Origin: Bradyrhizobium canariense
GTDB taxonomy: Bacteria > Pseudomonadota > Alphaproteobacteria > Rhizobiales > Xanthobacteraceae
Direction of reading: 5' to 3'
DNA length: 64,000 nucleotides
Assembly: GCF_018130465.1 (NCBI RefSeq)
Contig: NZ_JAFCKJ010000001.1
Coordinates: 310,001 to 374,000, forward strand
Below the pieces are notes generated by a model. The model did not search any database. It saw only the letters and a program-made list of their open reading frames with translations, and was not told where the DNA came from. Of this stretch, positions 58,893 through 64,000 are shown piece after piece (the stretch's first letter is position 1; the number at the start of each line of letters is the position of its first letter). The translations under genes and the position numbers were made by a program.

Positions 58893-61800
58893 TGCACGTC
58901 GTCTTCCGCGAGAGCCGCGGTCTCGAGGAGACCGCGACGCCAAGGGACATCGGCCAGGACCCGGCCGATCTCGTGGTGCTCTCGTATTCGGATTCCGATC
59001 TTGCCGCGTTCGCGGCCGGCTGGCGCCGTGGCCGCGACAGCCTGCCGTCGCTGCGGCTCGTCAATCTCGCAGAACTCCGTCATCCGCTCTCGGTCGACAC
59101 CTATATCGAGCGCACTCTTGCGCAGGCGCGCGGCATCCTCGTGCGTCTGATCGGCGGGGAATCCTATTGGTCGTATGGGCTCGCGGCCCTGCAGCAACTG
59201 GCGAAGGACCGCGGTATCGTGCTGGCCGTGCTGCCGGCCGACGGCCGCGACGATACGCGGCTGGATGCGTATTCGACCCTGCCGGTCTCGACACTGCGTC
59301 GGCTCAAGGTGCTCTGCGACACCGGTGGCCCCGTCGCATCGCAAGCGGCGATCGCGCAGCTTGCGTTGGCCTCCGGTCTCTATGCCGGCCCCGTGATCGG
59401 GGAGATGACCGTCCCCGAGATGGGCTTTTACGACCCCGCGCGCGGCGTCATCGCAAGGCCGCAGGCCTGCGAAGGGAAGCCGCGCGCGCTGGTGATCTTC
59501 TATCGCTCCTATCTCACCGCCGCGGACACCGGCCCGGTCGATGCTCTGGTCGCGGCGCTGCGCGAGCGCGAGTTTGACGCGCATGGCGTGTTCGTCGCCT
59601 CGCTGAAGGCCCCGGGCGTTGCGAATTGGCTAGGGGACTATCTTGCTCAAAATCCTCCGGCTGCGATCGTCAATGCGACGGCGTTCTCGGCGATGGGCGA
59701 CGACGGCACGACGCCGTTCGATGCCGCATCCTGCCCGGTGTTCCAGGTCGCGCTCTCCACGGCACGGCGCGAGGACTGGGCGAGCTCGCTCCGCGGCCTG
59801 TCGCCCGGCGACCTCGCGATGCACGTGGTGCTGCCCGAGGTCGACGGCCGTCTGTTTGCGGGCGTGGTGAGCTTCAAATCGGCAGCGATGCGCGATCCCG
59901 ATTTGCAATTTTCGCATCTGGCACACAGGCCCGACGAGGAGCGCGTGAAGGCCATCGTCGCGCGCGTTGCGGCCTGGCAGCGCCTTGCGGAGAAGCCGGC
60001 CGCCAAAAAGCGGATGGCGCTCGTGCTCTCCAACTATCCGGGCCGCCCGCATCAGATCGCGCATGCGGTTGGTCTCGATGCGCTGGCCTCAGTCGAGGCT
60101 TTGGTGTCCGACCTCGCGGAGGCCGGCTTCGATGTCGCGCCGATCCACGGACTCGGCGAGACGCTGCTCAAGCAGACCTTGAGCTGGAGCGTCGCCGATT
60201 ACCGCGCGGCGCTCTCGCGCCTTCCGCAAGTGTTGCAGGATGACCTCGCGCAAGCCTGGGGCACGCCGGAGAACGATCCGGGTTGTCGCGACGGCGCGTT
60301 CCATTTCGCCGCGATTCAATGCGGCCGGTCGATCATCGCGGTTCAGCCGGAGCGCGGCGATGCGACCGCGCGCGATGCCGACTATCACGATCTCGCCCGC
60401 ACGCCGCGCCACGCCTATGTCGCGTTCTATCTCTGGCTCCGAGGGCAGGGCTGTGATGCCGTCGTGCACATGGGCGCGCACGGCACGCTGGAATGGCTGC
60501 CCGGAAAATCCGTGGCGCTGTCGCAGGCGTGCTGGCCGGAAGCCCTGATCGGCGATTTGCCCGTCATCTATCCCTTCATCGTCAACGATCCCGGCGAGGC
60601 CGCGCAGGCCAAGCGGCGCTTGGGTGCCGTCACGATCGGCCATCTGCCGCCGCCGCTGGCAGCATCGTCGGTGCCAGACGGGTTGCGCAGGCTCGAACAG
60701 CTCCTCGACGAGTACTCGACGGCCGATGGCCTCGATCCCGCACGCCGCCAGCGCCTGATCGCCGCGATCCGTGACGAGGCACGCGCGGCAAGCCTCGAAG
60801 ACGATCTTGGCCTCGATGCAGCGGCCGCGCCCGCCGAAGCGATCCCGCGGATCGACCGCTTCGTCTGCGATCTCAAGGAAAGCCAGTTCGGCGACGGCCT
60901 GCACGTGTTCGGCCGCGGCGCCTGCGGTGAAGCGGAGCGCGACGCGCTGCGTGCCGCGCTTGCGGGCGGGCGCGTCGCGCCGGGGCCGTCGGGCTCACCC
61001 TATCGCGGCCGCCAGGACGTGCTGCCCACGGGACGCAACCTTTTCGCCGTCGATCCGCGCGCGGTGCCGACGCCGTCGGCGCATGCGCAAGGCATCAAGC
61101 TCGCCGAAGAGCTGCTGCGCCGCCATTTGCAGGATCATGGCGACTGGCCGAAGGGCCTTGTCGTCGATCTCTGGGGCTCGGCGACGATGCGCACCGCAGG
61201 CGAAGAGTTTGCCATGGCGCTGCATCTGGCCGGCCTTGCACCGCGCTGGGATCACGCTTCCGGCCGGGTGACCGGCTACGATATCATCGCGCCTGCCGAG
61301 CTTGGCCGGCCTCGCATCGACGTCACGCTGCGTGTCTCGGGCCTGTTTCGCGACGTCTTCTCAGGCCTTGCGCAATTGTTCGAGGCGGCAGCCGAGGCGC
61401 TGTCGGCGCGCGAGGACGAGGGCGACGAAAATCCATATCGCCATCGCACATCGCGCGTGTTCGCGCCGCGTCCCGGACAATACGGCGTGGGCCTCTCGGC
61501 AATCCCGGATGCCTTCACGCCGGAGACGCGCGAAGCCGCCGGCGAAGCCTGGCTCTCGGCATCGTCATGGGCGTTCTCGGCCGATGGCGAGATCAAGCCT
61601 GATCGTGCCGGTATCGAGTCGCGGCTCCTGTCGGCCGATGCTTTTGTCCACGTGCAGGATTTGCCGGAAACCGATCTTCTGCTCGCAGCCGACTATGCCG
61701 CGCATGAAGCCGGCATTGCGGCCGCCGCAGTACATCTCGGTGCGGCAGGACCATCGCTCTATCATCTCGACACGACGCGGCCCGAGCAGCCGCATGCGCG

Positions 61801-62140
61801 TACGCTGACCGAGGAAATCTCCCGTGTCGTCCGGGCGCGCGCGGCCAATCCGGCCTGGATCGCCGGCATGATGCGCCACGGTTTTCGCGGGGCGGCCGAG
61901 ATCACCGCAACGCTCGAGCACATGGCCGCCTTCGCCCATCTGGCCGGCGCCGTGCCGCCGCATCTGTTCGACCTCTACTACGATGCGACGCTCGGCCATG
62001 ACGACGTCCGCGCCTTCATGGCCCGCGAAAATCCGGCGGCACTGGCGGCGATGGAGACGTGTTTCACGCGCCTGCATGAGGCCTCGCTCTGGCGAACGCG
62101 TCGCAATTCGATTGCGGCTGCGCTGCGGGAGGCGTCATGA
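58892..62140 (+). CDS. cobN: Cobaltochelatase subunit CobN
   Basis: Large subunit of the ATP-dependent cobaltochelatase that inserts cobalt into hydrogenobyrinic acid a,c-diamide. 1082 residues, shorter than the about 1275 of the P. denitrificans enzyme, but family blocks YLWLRGQGCDAVVHMGAHGTLEWLPGK, DVLPTGRNLFAVDPRAVP and FRDVFSGLAQLFEAA are intact. cobS and cobT chelatase partners are not in the window. It overlaps cobW (TGATG) and cobG (ATGA). Confidence 0.93.
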   Translation: MHVVFRESRGLEETATPRDIGQDPADLVVLSYSDSDLAAFAAGWRRGRDSLPSLRLVNLAELRHPLSVDTYIERTLAQARGILVRLIGGESYWSYGLAALQQLAKDRGIVLAVLPADGRDDTRLDAYSTLPVSTLRRLKVLCDTGGPVASQAAIAQLALASGLYAGPVIGEMTVPEMGFYDPARGVIARPQACEGKPRALVIFYRSYLTAADTGPVDALVAALREREFDAHGVFVASLKAPGVANWLGDYLAQNPPAAIVNATAFSAMGDDGTTPFDAASCPVFQVALSTARREDWASSLRGLSPGDLAMHVVLPEVDGRLFAGVVSFKSAAMRDPDLQFSHLAHRPDEERVKAIVARVAAWQRLAEKPAAKKRMALVLSNYPGRPHQIAHAVGLDALASVEALVSDLAEAGFDVAPIHGLGETLLKQTLSWSVADYRAALSRLPQVLQDDLAQAWGTPENDPGCRDGAFHFAAIQCGRSIIAVQPERGDATARDADYHDLARTPRHAYVAFYLWLRGQGCDAVVHMGAHGTLEWLPGKSVALSQACWPEALIGDLPVIYPFIVNDPGEAAQAKRRLGAVTIGHLPPPLAASSVPDGLRRLEQLLDEYSTADGLDPARRQRLIAAIRDEARAASLEDDLGLDAAAAPAEAIPRIDRFVCDLKESQFGDGLHVFGRGACGEAERDALRAALAGGRVAPGPSGSPYRGRQDVLPTGRNLFAVDPRAVPTPSAHAQGIKLAEELLRRHLQDHGDWPKGLVVDLWGSATMRTAGEEFAMALHLAGLAPRWDHASGRVTGYDIIAPAELGRPRIDVTLRVSGLFRDVFSGLAQLFEAAAEALSAREDEGDENPYRHRTSRVFAPRPGQYGVGLSAIPDAFTPETREAAGEAWLSASSWAFSADGEIKPDRAGIESRLLSADAFVHVQDLPETDLLLAADYAAHEAGIAAAAVHLGAAGPSLYHLDTTRPEQPHARTLTEEISRVVRARAANPAWIAGMMRHGFRGAAEITATLEHMAAFAHLAGAVPPHLFDLYYDATLGHDDVRAFMARENPAALAAMETCFTRLHEASLWRTRRNSIAAALREAS

Positions 62141-63300
62141 GCGCTTCCGTGGTCAAGGGTTGGTGTCCCGGCGCGCTGCGCCCGATGCAATCGGGCGACG
62201 GGCTCGTGGTCCGCGTGCGTCCGTTCGGCGGACGGCTCGATGCGGCACAGATCGCCGGACTGGCCCATCTCGCCGAACGCCATGGCAACGGCCTGATCGA
62301 CGTGACCAGCCGAGCCAATCTCCAGATCAGGGGCGTCAACGAGACCAGCCATAGGCTGCTGCTCGACGGCCTTTCGCAACTGGCGCTGCTCGATCCGGAT
62401 GCTGAGACCGAATCCCGTCGCAACATCCTTGTGACGCCGTTCTGGCGTGCCGGGGACGAGACCCAATCGCTCGCCGCCGAGCTCGAGGAGGCGCTCGCCG
62501 ATAGCGAGCTCGAACTTCCAACCAAGTTCGGCTTCGCCATCGATGACGGCACCTCACGCGTGCTGGCGGGCGATTCCGCGGACGTGCGGATCGAGCGTGA
62601 TCGTTCTGGCGGACTGCTGGTGCGGGCTGATGGCGGCAAATTCGGCCGTTCCGTCGCGCGTGGCGAGGCCGTGAGCACCGTGCTTGCATTCGCCAACTGG
62701 TTCGTGATCTCGGGCGGCGCCAGAGGCGGGCGAGGGCGGATGGCGGCGCATCTTGCCGCCGGTGCAATTTTGCCGGCGGCATTGCGCGGCGAGGCCGAGC
62801 CGTCACCGATCATGGCCGCGGCGCGGCCCGGCCTCTATTCGCAAGGCGCGATGGTCGGGATCGCCTTCGGACAAATGGCGCATGCGACGCTCAACCAGTT
62901 CGCCGGTTGCGGACATGCGCTGCGCATGACGCCATGGCGGATGGTTTTGAGCGAAGGCAAGCGCGTGATGCCGAACGCGACCGGTCTTATCACCGAGGCC
63001 TACGACCCTGCGCTGCGCGTCATCGCCTGTAGCGGTGCGCCACGCTGTCGCGAGGCGCATGCCGATACCCGCGGCCTTGCCGCGGCCCTGGCCCCGAACA
63101 TCGGCGCGGCCGCACGGCTACACGTCTCCGGCTGTGCCAAGGGCTGTGCCCATTCCGGTGCGGCCGCCATCACTCTGGTCGCGACCGGCGCAGGCTTCGA
63201 TCTCGTGCGCGGTGGGTCGACACGCGATGAGCCCATCCTGCGTGGGCTGAACCGCGACGACATCGTCGGAAATCCCTCCATCCTGATGGGAGGGCACTGA
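62137..63300 (+). CDS. cobG: Precorrin-3B synthase CobG
   Basis: Oxygen-using, iron-sulfur enzyme (387 residues) that converts precorrin-3A to precorrin-3B before ring contraction; its presence marks the aerobic pathway. The sulfite-reductase-like fold is visible in GLIDVTSRANLQIRGV, and the [4Fe-4S] cysteines in CSGAPRC and GCAKGC (about residues 298-340). The product is shorter than the P. denitrificans enzyme. It overlaps cobN by 4 bp and abuts cobH. Confidence 0.92.
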   Translation: MSASVVKGWCPGALRPMQSGDGLVVRVRPFGGRLDAAQIAGLAHLAERHGNGLIDVTSRANLQIRGVNETSHRLLLDGLSQLALLDPDAETESRRNILVTPFWRAGDETQSLAAELEEALADSELELPTKFGFAIDDGTSRVLAGDSADVRIERDRSGGLLVRADGGKFGRSVARGEAVSTVLAFANWFVISGGARGGRGRMAAHLAAGAILPAALRGEAEPSPIMAAARPGLYSQGAMVGIAFGQMAHATLNQFAGCGHALRMTPWRMVLSEGKRVMPNATGLITEAYDPALRVIACSGAPRCREAHADTRGLAAALAPNIGAAARLHVSGCAKGCAHSGAAAITLVATGAGFDLVRGGSTRDEPILRGLNRDDIVGNPSILMGGH

Positions 63301-63929
63301 TGCCGCATCGCTATGAGACCGATGGCGCGACGATCTACCGGCAGTCCTTTGCGACCATCCGGGCTGAAGCCGATCTTGCGCGCTTCACGCCGGACGAGGA
63401 GCAGGTGGTGGTGCGGATGATCCATGCCGCCGGCATGGTCGGCCTGGAGGCACATATCCGCTTCACATCAGGCATGGCGGTCGCTGCGCGCGCGGCCTTG
63501 CAGAAGGGCGCACCGATCCTGTGCGACGCGCGCATGGTGTCCGAAGGAATTACGCGCGCGCGGCTTCCTGCCGCCAACGCCGTCATCTGCACGTTGGGCG
63601 ACGAGACCGTTCCCGCGCTCGCGCAGTCCATGCGCAACACCCGTTCGGCCGCGGCCCTGGAGCTATGGCGGCCGCATCTCGACGGCGCGATCGTGGCGAT
63701 CGGCAACGCGCCGACCGCGTTGTTTCATCTCCTCAACATGTTGGAGGACCGGGACTGCCCGCGGCCCGCGGCGATCATCGGCTGTCCCGTCGGTTTTGTC
63801 GGTGCGGCCGAATCCAAGGCTGCGCTGATGGCCGATCCGCCGGTGCCGGCGCTGACGGTCGAGGGCCGCCTCGGCGGTTCCGCGATCACGGTCGCCGCCG
63901 TGAATGCGCTGGCGAGCCGGAGGGAATAG
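63300..63929 (+). CDS. cobH: Precorrin-8X methylmutase CobH
   Basis: 209 residues; moves a methyl group from C11 to C12 of precorrin-8X to give hydrogenobyrinic acid. The catalytic histidine H42 lies in MIHAAGMVG, with ILCDARMVSEGI and VIGNAPTALFHLL further on. The start overlaps the cobG stop by one base (TGATG). Normal family length. Confidence 0.95.
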   Translation: MPHRYETDGATIYRQSFATIRAEADLARFTPDEEQVVVRMIHAAGMVGLEAHIRFTSGMAVAARAALQKGAPILCDARMVSEGITRARLPAANAVICTLGDETVPALAQSMRNTRSAAALELWRPHLDGAIVAIGNAPTALFHLLNMLEDRDCPRPAAIIGCPVGFVGAAESKAALMADPPVPALTVEGRLGGSAITVAAVNALASRRE

Positions 63930-63931
63930 CG

Positions 63932-64000
63932 ATGGGACGCATCATCTGCTGCGGTCTCGGCCCCGGTGATCCCGATCTGATGAGCGTGCGCGCGGACCGG
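63932..64000 (+). CDS. cobI: Precorrin-2 C20-methyltransferase CobI, truncated by window end
   Basis: Only the first 23 codons are present. MGRIICCGLGPGDPDLMSVR has the GLGPGDPDL S-adenosylmethionine-binding loop of tetrapyrrole methyltransferases, and a gene after cobH in such clusters is usually cobI. The start is 2 bp after the cobH stop. Other corrin methyltransferases share this N-terminus, so the exact member is inferred from position. Confidence 0.8.
   Translation, partial: MGRIICCGLGPGDPDLMSVRADR

Overview
The window reads as a high-GC alphaproteobacterial chromosome, most likely Bradyrhizobium or a close Bradyrhizobiaceae relative. The grounds are GC-rich wobble positions throughout, many ABC uptake systems, an aerobic (late cobalt insertion) cobalamin pathway with bluB, a giant LktA-type filamentous adhesin, and short palindromic intergenic repeats of the kind I associate with Bradyrhizobium. 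This assignment is inference from gene content, not a marker gene.

Layout. (1) 1-7486, plus strand: a polyol uptake and catabolism operon. It has a sorbitol/mannitol-type ABC transporter (binding protein cut by the window edge, two permeases, ATPase), an SDR dehydrogenase, an FGGY pentulose kinase and a PfkB kinase. (2) 7491-15549: a LysR regulator divergent from an amidase, followed by a complete dipeptide/oligopeptide-type ABC transporter whose binding protein is last. (3) 15550-16062: a non-coding island of interspersed inverted repeats. (4) 16063-24132, minus strand: an eight-gene unit of IclR regulator, PotBC-like permeases, Tat-exported binding protein, PotA-like ATPase, AroM-like protein, DUF917 protein and a short HyuA-type protein, nearly all joined by 4-bp overlaps. 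(5) 24308-26922: a ring-cleaving dioxygenase/hydrolase pair (MhqO/MhqD-like) divergent from a LysR regulator. (6) 26915-30636, minus strand: a hybrid histidine kinase overlapping a lone periplasmic binding protein gene. (7) 30930-51055, plus strand: a small secreted protein, a 5443-residue two-partner-secretion adhesin, its TpsB transporter, and a membrane-anchored protein with a lysozyme-like domain. (8) 51082-64000: a cobalamin cluster in several transcription units, one under a well-formed cobalamin riboswitch; it continues past the right edge at cobI.

How the parts work together. Regions 1, 2 and 4 are scavenging modules that couple an importer with the enzymes for its cargo, each of the last two with its own regulator. 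Region 8 holds corrin-ring steps (cobG, cobH, cobI, cobN), adenosylation and amidation (cobO, cobQ) and lower-loop assembly (cbiB, cobC, cobU, cobV, bluB), so it covers a large part of de novo B12 synthesis. The most unusual stretch is 26915-51055: a sensor kinase with a co-encoded binding protein is divergent from a secreted protein/giant adhesin/TpsB/muramidase-like array, which suggests, but does not prove, ligand-controlled surface adhesion.
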